A DNA stretch of 5,722 nt from Planctomycetota bacterium (lineage in GTDB: Bacteria; Planctomycetota; UBA8108; UBA1146; JAJFFE01), in the NCBI GenBank assembly GCA_020425835.1, contig JAGQRC010000277.1:1-5722 (forward strand), read 5' to 3'. A program made the position numbers and the translations under genes. Shown piece by piece: positions 1 to 5,722 of the stretch; position 1 is the stretch's first letter, and each line of letters starts with the position of its first letter. The notes under the pieces were generated by a model that was given only the letters and a program-made list of their open reading frames with translations, did not search any database and had not been told where the DNA came from.

Positions 1-1
1 G

Positions 2-945
2 ATGACCACCGACCTGCACGCGATCCGGCAACAAGCGATGGATGAGGCGGCGGCCACCGGGACCATCGTCACGCTCGCGCTGACCACCAAGACCGTGAAC
101 TTCGGGTCCATCACGGCGTTTCCCGATGGCTCGCTCGACCTGTCCGGGATCGACGGCGTCGACGACGACCTCATCATCAAGCCGTTCCACCAGAAGGGCG
201 CGGTGATCTCGCTGCGCGAGTTCGCCAACAACGCGTACAACCACCATCACGGCATGCAGTCCGAGGAGCGGTTCGGGGTCGGGATCGACCGCGACAACGA
301 TGGCGTGGTCAACGAACTGACCACCGGGGACATCACGGCGGCCTCGCTCTACCAGGCGACACTCCCTCCCCCGGGTCGCGTCCTCCCGAACGATGCGACC
401 GTCGCGGCGGCGGTGACGCTCGGCGAGAGTCTCTTCACGATGAGCATCGCGGATGGGGGGTTCGGATGTGCGGGCTGTCACATTCCATCCCTTCGGCTCG
501 AGAACGCCGTCTTCACCGAGCCGAACCCGTACAACCCGAAGGGCAACCTCCGCGTCCAGGATGTCGCTCATTCGGTCGCCGTCGACCTGTCGACGGAGGG
601 GCCGCTCCCCCGACTTCCGGAGGAGGTCGACGGGACCGTGCTCGTGCCGCTCTTCTCCGACTTGAAGCGGCACGACCTCGGATCGGGCGGACCGTTCGAC
701 CTGAACAACGAGATGCTGGAGCAGAGCGGGATCCCCACCTCGCAGTGGCTGACCCGGAAGCTCTGGGGAATGGCCAACGAGCCGCCGTTCATGCACCACG
801 GCCGCTGTTTGACCATCTCCGAAGCGATCCAGGCGCACGGAGGAGACGCGCAGGAGTCCCGAGACGCTTGGTTGACCGGGACCGCCGATGAGCAGGATGC
901 CGTCGTCGAGTTCCTGAAGACCTTCCGGGTGCTTCCCGAGGAGGC
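2..945 (+). repeat. Intragenic tandem repeat, copy 1 of the DHOR C-terminal module
   Basis: This is the first copy of a duplicated protein-coding unit, paired with the copy at about 1415-2347 and offset by 1413 bases. Over half of the residues match by eye. DNA similarity is highest around the NHHHGMQ segment (about 176-263 against 1589-1676), where most differences are at third codon positions. Copy 1 has small insertions relative to copy 2 just before CAGCH and in the LGSGGPFDLNNE loop. The pattern suggests an old duplication kept under purifying selection rather than a recent one. Confidence 0.85.
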
Positions 946-2353
946 CACCTCACTGACACAGTTCGAGGATGGGTCGGGGATCATCGGCGATGAGCCGGCG
1001 ATCGCCGAGCATCTCGATCAAGCGCAGATCGAAGCGGGGCTCGTCTCGTTCGACGCGGTGTTCGAGCAAGGGAAGCGGCTGTTCCGCGCGAGCTTCAACA
1101 CGCTCGACGGATTCGGCCGACCGGAGGCGACGGGGACCGGCGCGCCCCGTGCGCGGCGCGAAGGTAACCAGCGCTTCAATCGGATCTCCGCTCCCGACGC
1201 GAACTCTTGCTCCGGCTGCCACAACGTCCCGCGCTCGGGAGGCGGAGGGGACAACGTCGCCAACGTCTTCGTCCTCGCCCAACGAATGCCGTTCGTGAAC
1301 TTCGACGGCGGCGCGGGCGACCAGTTCGAGGATCACACCCTTCTCGGCGTCGGCAACGAGCGCAATACGCTCGGCATGTTCGGTGCGGGTTACATCGAGC
1401 TGCTCGCCCGCGAGATGAGCAGCGATCTCCGGACGATCCGAGAGCAGGCTCTGGTCGACGCGATCGCCAGCGGCACCGCGGTGACCCGCAGCCTCGTCAC
1501 GAAAGGGGTCTCGTTCGGCGAGATCACCGGTCACCCCGATGGCTCCCTCGACACCTCCGGTGTCGAGGGTGTCGACGCGGATCTGGTCATCAAACCGTTC
1601 CACCAGAAGGGGGCGGTCGTCTCGCTCCGCGAGTTCTCGAACAACGCCTACAACCACCACCATGGCATGCAGTCCTCGGAGCGGTTCGGGGCCGGTGTCG
1701 ACCAAGACGCGGACGGCTTGGCCGACGAACTCACGGTCGGGGACATCACCGCGGCGGCGGTCTATCAGGCCGCCCTCGCTGTCCCTGGGCGCGTGCTCCC
1801 GATCGATCCGATCGCCCGGGCCGACGTCTTCCGAGGCGAAGCGCTGTTCACGGAGATCGGTTGCGCGACCTGTCACATCCCGACCCTCCGCCTCGAGAGT
1901 CCGATGTTCAGCGAGCCGAACCCGTTCAACCCGCCGGGCAATCTCCGGCCGGGGGACGTCATGCAACCGTACGAGTTCGACCTGACGATCGAGGGGCAGA
2001 CGCCACGGCTCGGAAGGCAGACGGATGGCTCGGTTCTGGTTCCCGCGTTCACCGATCTGAAGCGGCACGACATGGGTCCGGAGCTGAACAACGAGGAACT
2101 CCTGCAGGCAGGGATCCCCTCCAACCTGTGGCTCACCCGGAAGCTGTGGGGGATGGCCAACGAGCCACCCTACCTCCATCACGGCCGTGCGCTCTTGATC
2201 TCGGACGCCATCCTCGCTCACGGAGGAGAAGCCGAGGACGCGCGCGTCCGCTTCACACGGCTCCCGACGGCGGACCGCGCGAGGATCGTCGCCTTCCTGA
2301 AGACCCTCCAGGTGTTGCCCGAGGGCGAGACACAGCTCGTCGTCGAGAAGTGA
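2..2353 (+). CDS. Tandem-module di-haem oxidoreductase (DHOR / cytochrome c peroxidase-like), 5' partial
   Basis: Probable c-type multihaem redox protein of the di-haem oxidoreductase (DHOR, CcpA/MauG-like) group, expected in the periplasm. The 783 visible residues carry three CXXCH haem-attachment sites: CAGCH at 156-160, CSGCH at 403-407 and CATCH at 621-625. Residues 1-315 and 472-783 are two copies of the same unit, offset by 471 residues. Both copies share NHHHGMQ (80-86 and 551-557), an EPNPxNPxGNL stretch after the haem site, LTRKLWGMANEPP, and HHGR followed by an EAI/DAI-xAHGG C-terminal signature typical of DHOR proteins. The region at about 330-471 is the N-terminal haem domain of module 2. 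The ATG at base 2 aligns with an internal Met (472) of the second module, so it is almost certainly not the true start. The gene should continue upstream with a matching haem domain and a secretion signal. The stop is TGA at 2351-2353. The substrate is unknown. The family call is fairly secure, peroxidase activity is not. Confidence 0.82.
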   Translation: MTTDLHAIRQQAMDEAAATGTIVTLALTTKTVNFGSITAFPDGSLDLSGIDGVDDDLIIKPFHQKGAVISLREFANNAYNHHHGMQSEERFGVGIDRDNDGVVNELTTGDITAASLYQATLPPPGRVLPNDATVAAAVTLGESLFTMSIADGGFGCAGCHIPSLRLENAVFTEPNPYNPKGNLRVQDVAHSVAVDLSTEGPLPRLPEEVDGTVLVPLFSDLKRHDLGSGGPFDLNNEMLEQSGIPTSQWLTRKLWGMANEPPFMHHGRCLTISEAIQAHGGDAQESRDAWLTGTADEQDAVVEFLKTFRVLPEEATSLTQFEDGSGIIGDEPAIAEHLDQAQIEAGLVSFDAVFEQGKRLFRASFNTLDGFGRPEATGTGAPRARREGNQRFNRISAPDANSCSGCHNVPRSGGGGDNVANVFVLAQRMPFVNFDGGAGDQFEDHTLLGVGNERNTLGMFGAGYIELLAREMSSDLRTIREQALVDAIASGTAVTRSLVTKGVSFGEITGHPDGSLDTSGVEGVDADLVIKPFHQKGAVVSLREFSNNAYNHHHGMQSSERFGAGVDQDADGLADELTVGDITAAAVYQAALAVPGRVLPIDPIARADVFRGEALFTEIGCATCHIPTLRLESPMFSEPNPFNPPGNLRPGDVMQPYEFDLTIEGQTPRLGRQTDGSVLVPAFTDLKRHDMGPELNNEELLQAGIPSNLWLTRKLWGMANEPPYLHHGRALLISDAILAHGGEAEDARVRFTRLPTADRARIVAFLKTLQVLPEGETQLVVEK
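1415..2347 (+). repeat. Intragenic tandem repeat, copy 2 of the DHOR C-terminal module
   Basis: Second copy of the unit at 2-945. It begins with MSSDLRTIREQ, matching MTTDLHAIRQQ of copy 1, and ends at the C-terminus of the protein. The residue before HHGR differs: Met264 in copy 1, Leu725 in copy 2. Copy 1 also has a Cys directly after HHGR where copy 2 has Ala. Confidence 0.85.
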
Positions 2354-2376
2354 CCGACCGATGCCCCGTGTTGCCG

Positions 2377-2398
2377 CTGTCCCGGTGCCCCGGGACAG
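2377..2398. repeat. Perfect inverted repeat (hairpin), possible bidirectional terminator or REP-like stem
   Basis: Arms CTGTCCCGG (2377-2385) and CCGGGACAG (2390-2398) are perfect reverse complements around a TGCC loop. The stem lies 24 bases after the stop of the cytochrome gene and between two convergent genes, where a terminator would be expected. No T-tract follows on either strand, so it is not a standard intrinsic terminator. The right arm supplies the first GGGACAG of the tandem array that follows, so stem and array look like parts of one element. Confidence 0.75.
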
Positions 2399-2473
2399 TG
2401 TTGCTCGGGGACAGTGTTGCTCGGGGACGGTGTTGCTCGGGGACGGTGTTGCTCGGGGACGGTGTTGCCCGGG
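2395..2473. repeat. Five tandem copies of a 16-bp unit (REP-like cluster)
   Basis: The unit ACAGTGTTGCTCGGGG starts at 2395, 2411, 2427, 2443 and 2459 with an exact 16-base period. Copies 1-2 read ACAG, copies 3-5 read ACGG, and copy 5 changes CTCGGGG to CCCGGG. The ordered variants suggest growth by local duplication. The array fills the gap between convergent genes and ends against the stop codon of the minus-strand gene (2474-2476). A related GTGTTGC also sits at 2368-2374, before the hairpin. GGGGACAG-type repeats recur near RAYT (IS200-like) transposase genes in some bacteria. That link is background knowledge, and no transposase is visible here. Confidence 0.85.
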
Positions 2474-2875
2474 CTACCGGTACTCGGTCATCTCGGCGAG
2501 ACGGGTCAGCGCGTCGTGCAATCGACGACAGGTCTCGTGAGTGTCCCTCTGCATCAGGCGTAGAGCGTCGTGATCGTGCTGACACCGACGGTGCAGCGTC
2601 GTCATGCTCGGATGCTCCGTGTCGACGCCGCCGCGCTCGTGTCGAGCGATCGCGATCTCGTGGTCGTCGACGGCGCGATCGAGACGCTGGATCTCCTCCG
2701 CGTAGCGATCGAGCCGGGTCTCCAGGTTGTCCAGGAAGTGCGCGATACGATCGAGCGCCGAACGACTCGCCTGGCACTCGTCCTGGAGTCGACCGATGTC
2801 CGTCATCCAAGCGCGACGCTCGCTCACCCAGCGAGCGTGGTCGGCGTGGAGGATCTCGTGACCTTCGACCATCAT
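2474..2875 (-). CDS. Histidine-rich, probably coiled-coil protein of unknown function
   Basis: Family not recognised. From the chosen start the product is 133 residues, soluble, strongly charged and predicted mostly helical. A long stretch at about 25-80 shows leucine/isoleucine spacing typical of coiled coils (for example LDNLETRLDRYAEEIQRL), and a second helical segment follows at about 90-130 after a GG-containing break. It has 12 histidines, clustered at 6/10/13 and 95/100/102/113/120. No signal peptide or membrane segment is seen. An in-frame ATG at 2902 would overlap the upstream gene by 14 bases. The tandem ATGs at 2875 and 2872 are preferred because a GAGAGAGGG ribosome-binding site lies 6 bases upstream of the first. 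The stop is TAG at 2474-2476, next to the repeat array. It is probably co-transcribed with the membrane protein upstream. The coding call is fairly good, the function is unknown. Confidence 0.72.
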   Translation of the reverse strand: MMVEGHEILHADHARWVSERRAWMTDIGRLQDECQASRSALDRIAHFLDNLETRLDRYAEEIQRLDRAVDDHEIAIARHERGGVDTEHPSMTTLHRRCQHDHDALRLMQRDTHETCRRLHDALTRLAEMTEYR

Positions 2876-2881
2876 GTCCCA

Positions 2882-2890
2882 CCCTCTCTC
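2882..2890 (-). promoter_or_regulatory. Ribosome-binding site for the His-rich gene, overlapping the upstream stop
   Basis: On the minus strand GAGAGAGGG lies 6 bases before ATG 2873-2875. Its first two bases are part of the TGA stop (2889-2891) of the membrane-protein gene. This decides the start and suggests translational coupling of the two genes. Confidence 0.6.
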
Positions 2891-3398
2891 AGCGGATCCC
2901 ACGGGACTCGCCCGTGAGCTTCTCGTGCTCGTCTTCCTCGGACACGAACACGGCGGCGAGCCAGAGCGGCAGACCGACGAAGACCATGTAGAGGAAGATC
3001 CCCACCGCCATGAGACCGACGACGCGCCACTCGAAGAGCGAGGCGGCGAGGACGAGGGCGGCGACCGCGAGGACGCCCGCGATCTTCAGTCCCGTCGTGA
3101 GACCCGTCGTCTCCTCGTCGGCCCGAGTCTCCTCATCCGTGATCGTGGACGGGTCCTTCCCGCGCAGCGTCGAGAGGCGCGTCGGCTCCTCGTAGGAGTT
3201 CGCGACCAGGAGAACGACCGTCAGGATCGGGATCGGAATCGCCGCGGCATAGGCGACCGACGGGAAGAAGATCAGACCGATGACCGTGGCGACCAGGAAC
3301 AGGGCGAGGAGCACATAGACCGTTGCCAACACGTGACGCGTCATCGCATGCGCGTCGGGTTCGGATCGGATCGGACCCGCTCGTGCGTGAACTCCCAT
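2889..3398 (-). CDS. Four-helix integral membrane protein of unknown function
   Basis: A 169-residue inner-membrane protein with no recognised family. Four hydrophobic segments are visible at about 22-45, 48-67, 103-122 and 124-152. A hydrophilic loop at about 68-100 is rich in Glu, Asp and Thr (ITDEETRADEETTG). The C-terminal tail is charged (SEEDEHEKLTGESRGIR). The reading frame is open further upstream to an ATG at 3569. The start at 3398 is chosen because GGGAGGAA sits 2 bases upstream, and the extra 57 residues would be Pro/Ala/Arg-rich without features. An internal Met at residue 19 (3344), just before the first helix, is a weaker alternative with no clear ribosome-binding site. The gene lies 167 bases downstream of the chemoreceptor and 13 bases before the His-rich gene, so it likely forms an operon with the latter. 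It could be a small membrane-anchored partner of that protein, which is inference only. Confidence 0.78.
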   Translation of the reverse strand: MGVHARAGPIRSEPDAHAMTRHVLATVYVLLALFLVATVIGLIFFPSVAYAAAIPIPILTVVLLVANSYEEPTRLSTLRGKDPSTITDEETRADEETTGLTTGLKIAGVLAVAALVLAASLFEWRVVGLMAVGIFLYMVFVGLPLWLAAVFVSEEDEHEKLTGESRGIR

Positions 3399-3565
3399 GA
3401 TTCCTCCCTTCACACACGGCGCCACCGGTGCAAAGGCGAGTCCCAACGTCGTGGAGCCCGTTCGGTCCGGAGCGTCGGGATGAGGAGGCGCGTTTCCCAA
3501 CGACGCGAATCGGCTTGCCGACCCTGCAGGAGTGAGCGTTTGGTATCGGAGTGGGGAGGCCCTGT
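3399..3565. other. Non-coding spacer between chemoreceptor and membrane-protein genes
   Basis: This 167-base spacer contains the membrane-protein ribosome-binding site at its left end. I see no convincing promoter or T-tailed terminator. Two loosely similar segments, each containing CCCAACG with GGCG upstream, lie at 3434-3450 and 3486-3505. The 8-base palindrome CACCGGTG lies at 3423-3430. None is strong enough to name as an operator. Confidence 0.4.
3401..3408 (-). promoter_or_regulatory. Strong Shine-Dalgarno site that sets the membrane-protein start
   Basis: The minus strand reads GGGAGGAA then TC then ATG (3396-3398). This near-consensus site selects the 169-residue start over the longer open frame reaching 3569. 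Confidence 0.75.
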
Positions 3566-4894
3566 TCACTCTCCGAGTCGGAGGAGCAGGTCGGCGTCGT
3601 TGCGGAGGTTGTTCATCACGGCGGTCTGCTCCTCGACCGACGCGGCGATCCCCGCGGTCGCGCTGCTCACTTCGCTGATCTCGCGCGAGACCTCGTCGAT
3701 CGTGGCGACGACCTCGCTGACGCTGGATTGGATCGACTTCACCTGGTCATCGATTCGAGTCGTCGCCTGGCCGGTCTGACTGGCCAGGTCCTTCACCTCG
3801 CCCGCGACCACGGCGAAGCCGCGACCGGCCTCTCCCGCTCGAGCCGACTCGATCGTCGCGTTCAGCGCGAGGAGGTTCGTCTGCTCCGCGAGCTCGGTGA
3901 TCACGCCGACGACCTGGCCGATGTCCTTGCTGGCACTCGTGAGATTCTCCATCAGCTCGCCCGCGGCGGTCGCTCGTCCTCGAACGGCCTCGGCGAGACC
4001 GGCCGCCTGGGAGATCCGGAGGTTGATCTCCTCGACGGCCTCGGCCAACTCCGTGACTCCGGACGCGACCGAGTTCCCGACGCGTCGGGATTCCTCTTCG
4101 GCGTGGTGTTGAGCGGTGACATCCGTCGCGTACTTGACGATCTTGAGGACGCGGCCATGGGCATCCGCGATGGGATTGTAGGTGGCTTGGATCCAGATGT
4201 CGGATCCATCCTTGCGGAGTCGTCGGTACTTCGCCTGTTGGAAGATCCCTCGCCCGAGTGCGCCCCAGAACTGCGCGTACTCGGGGCGCGTCACGAGCTC
4301 CGGGGGGCAGAAGATCCGGTGGTGCTGCCCGACGATCTCATCGAGGCGGTAACCCATCGCATTGAGGAAGATGTCGTTGGCATAGAGGACCTTGCCATCG
4401 GTGTCGAACTCGATCGTCGCCTGAGAGCGATTGAACGCCGCCTTCTGCGCCGTGATGTCGGTGCACGCCTTGACGACGCCACGGACCTCACCCGTCGTGG
4501 GGTCGACGATGGGGTTGTAGGTCCCTTGGATCCAGATCTCCTTGCCACCCCTGGCCAGCCGTCGGAACTCCCCGCTCTTGAAGCGACCGTCCCGCAGATC
4601 GCTCCAGAACTGCTCGTAGCCGACGCTCTTCGCGCTGACCTCGTCGAGGAAGATCCGGTGGTGTTTCCCCTCGATCTCGCGGAGCGAGTACCCCATGGCC
4701 TCGAGGAAGTTGGAGTTCGCCCACAGGATGTTGCCCCGCGGGTCGAACTCGATGATCGCTTGCGCGCGGTCCATGGCCTCGAAGAGGACGAGACGACGGA
4801 GGTCGTCCGCGGACAGGCTCGGCTCACGAGGCTCGGTCATCGCCGGCGTCTCGACGACGGGCGCTGGGGTTCGTCGACGGGGGAAGAGACTCAT
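3566..4894 (-). CDS. Soluble PAS-PAS-MCP chemoreceptor (BdlA-like architecture)
   Basis: A 442-residue methyl-accepting chemotaxis-type receptor that should signal to a CheW/CheA array from the cytoplasm. PAS1 lies at about 36-148 and PAS2 at about 153-262. The two are close repeats offset by 113 residues: QAIIEF/QATIEF at 45/158, HHRIF at 78/191, WIQxTYNP at 121/234, and TDIT/TDVT at their ends. A long helical MCP signalling region covers about 265-435. Its hairpin tip at about 335-371 carries the hallmark [19 protein letters not shown] and [15 protein letters not shown]. There is no signal peptide or membrane helix, so it is cytosolic and senses through PAS. There is no C-terminal CheR/CheB-tethering pentapeptide; it ends LLLRLGE. 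Pseudomonas BdlA, a biofilm-dispersal receptor, has the same order and similar size, but orthology is not shown. The PAS ligand or cofactor cannot be read from the sequence. GGAG lies 6 bases before ATG 4892-4894. The stop is TGA at 3566-3568. Confidence 0.95.
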   Translation of the reverse strand: MSLFPRRRTPAPVVETPAMTEPREPSLSADDLRRLVLFEAMDRAQAIIEFDPRGNILWANSNFLEAMGYSLREIEGKHHRIFLDEVSAKSVGYEQFWSDLRDGRFKSGEFRRLARGGKEIWIQGTYNPIVDPTTGEVRGVVKACTDITAQKAAFNRSQATIEFDTDGKVLYANDIFLNAMGYRLDEIVGQHHRIFCPPELVTRPEYAQFWGALGRGIFQQAKYRRLRKDGSDIWIQATYNPIADAHGRVLKIVKYATDVTAQHHAEEESRRVGNSVASGVTELAEAVEEINLRISQAAGLAEAVRGRATAAGELMENLTSASKDIGQVVGVITELAEQTNLLALNATIESARAGEAGRGFAVVAGEVKDLASQTGQATTRIDDQVKSIQSSVSEVVATIDEVSREISEVSSATAGIAASVEEQTAVMNNLRNDADLLLRLGE

Positions 4895-4918
4895 GAACAG
4901 CTCCGGTCGTGAAGTGAG

Positions 4919-4946
4919 CGAGGGGAGGAGTCCGGGTTTCCCCTCG
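4919..4946. repeat. Inverted repeat in the leader of the chemoreceptor gene
   Basis: Arms CGAGGGGA (4919-4926) and TCCCCTCG (4939-4946) are perfect reverse complements around a 12-base loop. They lie 25-52 bases upstream of the chemoreceptor start on its transcribed side. This could be a leader hairpin or a protein site, and in GC-rich DNA it could also be chance. Confidence 0.4.
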
Positions 4947-5083
4947 TCTTCGGTCGGGCATTCCCGGACACTTGAGCATCGGTCGGGGGAATAGCTCGTC
5001 CGCTGCCGGGATGTACGTTGAAGTCCCCAGTGGCGATGCGTGAACGACTTGGCGGCGGGCCCGCGTCGCGGATACGGAACGGC

Positions 5084-5722
5084 ATGTCGGAAGCGATCTG
5101 GACCTCGACCGCCGCATCACCGGACGTCTGGAACGTCTCGACGCTCGTCGCGGCGGGCCTCGCGCTCGGCTTCGGCGGCTGGGTCAAGGGGGCGACGGGC
5201 TTCGGCATGCCGCTGACCGCGGTGACGCTGTTGTCGAACTTCGTTCCGGTGGAGGTTGCGCTCGGCGTCAACGTCCTGCCGCCGCTGGTCCTGAACGTCT
5301 GGCAGATCGGCGGTCGCCGCTCGCTCGTCGAGTCCGCACGACGGTTCTGGCCGGTCCTCGTCGGCTTGCCCATCGGAGTGGGGATCGGCGGACTGTCGGC
5401 GGCCCGTCTCGATTCGCGTTGGCTCCTCTTCGCGATCGGGGCGATGACCCTGTCCTTCTGCGCGATGCGCGGACTGGGCGTGTCGTTCGCGCTCTCGCCT
5501 CGACACGTCCAAGCGGCAGGGTTCCCCGCCGGACTGATCGCGGGGCTGACCGGTTCGCTCACCACCGTCACGGGTCCGCCCCTGGTGATCTACCTCCTCG
5601 CTGCGCGCACGTCGCCCGCCGTCCTCAAGACGACCCTCGGGCTCTTCTTCCTGACCGCCAATGTGCTCATCGCCCTCGCGTTCTGGTCGATCGACTTCCT
5701 GACGCCGGACACCGCGTGGCTC
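5084..5722 (+). CDS. TauE/SafE (TSUP) family anion/sulfite exporter, 3' partial
   Basis: Inner-membrane transporter of the TauE/SafE (TSUP) family, whose members move sulfite, sulfoacetate or other small organosulfur or carboxylate anions. The 213 visible residues run open to the window end. The first family repeat opens with [20 protein letters not shown] (about 25-44). The second has [20 protein letters not shown] then PLVIYLL (about 146-172). These are the two glycine-rich halves expected in TSUP. Hydrophobic segments lie at about 20-50, 54-72, 88-106, 112-130, 143-172 and 183-203. Full-length members are usually about 240-270 residues, so some 30-60 are missing. The ATG at 5084 has only a weak GGA upstream (5076-5078). 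An in-frame ATG at 5036 would add 16 residues (MRERLGGG...) and has no better ribosome-binding site. The gene is divergent from the chemoreceptor. The substrate is not predictable from the sequence. Confidence 0.9.
   Translation, partial: MSEAIWTSTAASPDVWNVSTLVAAGLALGFGGWVKGATGFGMPLTAVTLLSNFVPVEVALGVNVLPPLVLNVWQIGGRRSLVESARRFWPVLVGLPIGVGIGGLSAARLDSRWLLFAIGAMTLSFCAMRGLGVSFALSPRHVQAAGFPAGLIAGLTGSLTTVTGPPLVIYLLAARTSPAVLKTTLGLFFLTANVLIALAFWSIDFLTPDTAWL

Noticed and set aside
950..2221. A 423-codon open frame on the minus strand, antisense to the cytochrome gene
   Set aside because: It lies wholly opposite clear haem-protein coding sequence. Its product is Arg/Glu/Val-rich with no domain, as expected from GC-rich third-position bias.
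2395..2473. CRISPR array
   Set aside because: The repeats are 16 bp and directly abutting with no spacers, and no cas genes are present.
2253..2882. A 209-codon minus-strand frame across the repeat array
   Set aside because: It is Arg/Ser-rich and partly made of translated 16-bp repeats. It conflicts with the better-supported His-rich gene in another minus-strand frame and with the end of the cytochrome gene.
1207..2991. A 594-codon plus-strand frame running through the cytochrome gene and the repeat array
   Set aside because: The product is extremely Arg-rich and low in complexity, and it spans the 3' end of one gene, the 16-bp array and an antisense gene. It is a shadow frame.
3434..3505. 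Two similar segments around CCCAACG as a possible operator pair
   Set aside because: The match is imperfect with a gap and the core is short. In GC-rich DNA this may be chance.
3399..3569. Longer N-terminus for the membrane protein starting at 3569
   Set aside because: The extra 57 residues are compositionally unremarkable and would overlap the end of the chemoreceptor. A near-consensus ribosome-binding site instead marks the start at 3398.
3551..4912. A 453-codon plus-strand frame opposite the chemoreceptor
   Set aside because: It covers the same bases as the unmistakable PAS-PAS-MCP gene. The Leu/Asp/Arg-rich product has no recognisable family.
4891..5571. A 226-codon minus-strand frame opposite the TauE/SafE gene
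   Set aside because: The product is Pro/Ser/Thr/Arg-rich with no domain, whereas the plus strand encodes a clear TSUP membrane transporter.

Overview
The window is high-GC, densely coded bacterial DNA with five protein genes. Two are cut by the window edges. A periplasm-type multiheme cytochrome, a soluble chemoreceptor and a TSUP-family anion exporter point to a free-living Gram-negative bacterium. The sequence alone does not fix the phylum. The GGGGACAG-type repeat cluster would fit Planctomycetota or a deltaproteobacterial-type lineage, but that is only an inference.

Layout. (1) Bases 2-2353 (+) hold most of a large di-haem oxidoreductase (DHOR / cytochrome c peroxidase-like) protein built from two tandem modules. 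The first module is cut by the left edge. Three CXXCH haem sites are visible and a fourth is expected upstream. (2) Bases 2354-2473 form a short gap between convergent genes. The gap is filled by a perfect 9-bp-arm hairpin running directly into five tandem copies of a 16-bp unit, which looks like a REP-like repeat cluster. (3) Bases 2474-3398 (-) hold two small uncharacterised genes, a four-helix membrane protein followed by a histidine-rich, probably coiled-coil soluble protein. They are spaced 13 bp apart, and the second gene's ribosome-binding site overlaps the first gene's stop codon. (4) Bases 3566-4894 (-) encode a soluble PAS-PAS-MCP chemoreceptor with the same domain order as Pseudomonas BdlA. 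(5) A 189-bp divergent spacer separates it from a TauE/SafE (TSUP) transporter at 5084-5722 (+), which runs off the right edge.

How the genes might work together. The two small minus-strand genes look co-transcribed. The chemoreceptor lies upstream in the same direction but is separated by 167 bp, so it may be a distinct unit. Nothing in the sequence ties the cytochrome, the receptor and the transporter into one pathway. No tRNA, rRNA, CRISPR array or intact transposon was seen. The most notable items are the double-module cytochrome, the hairpin-plus-16-bp repeat array, and the unknown membrane/His-rich gene pair.
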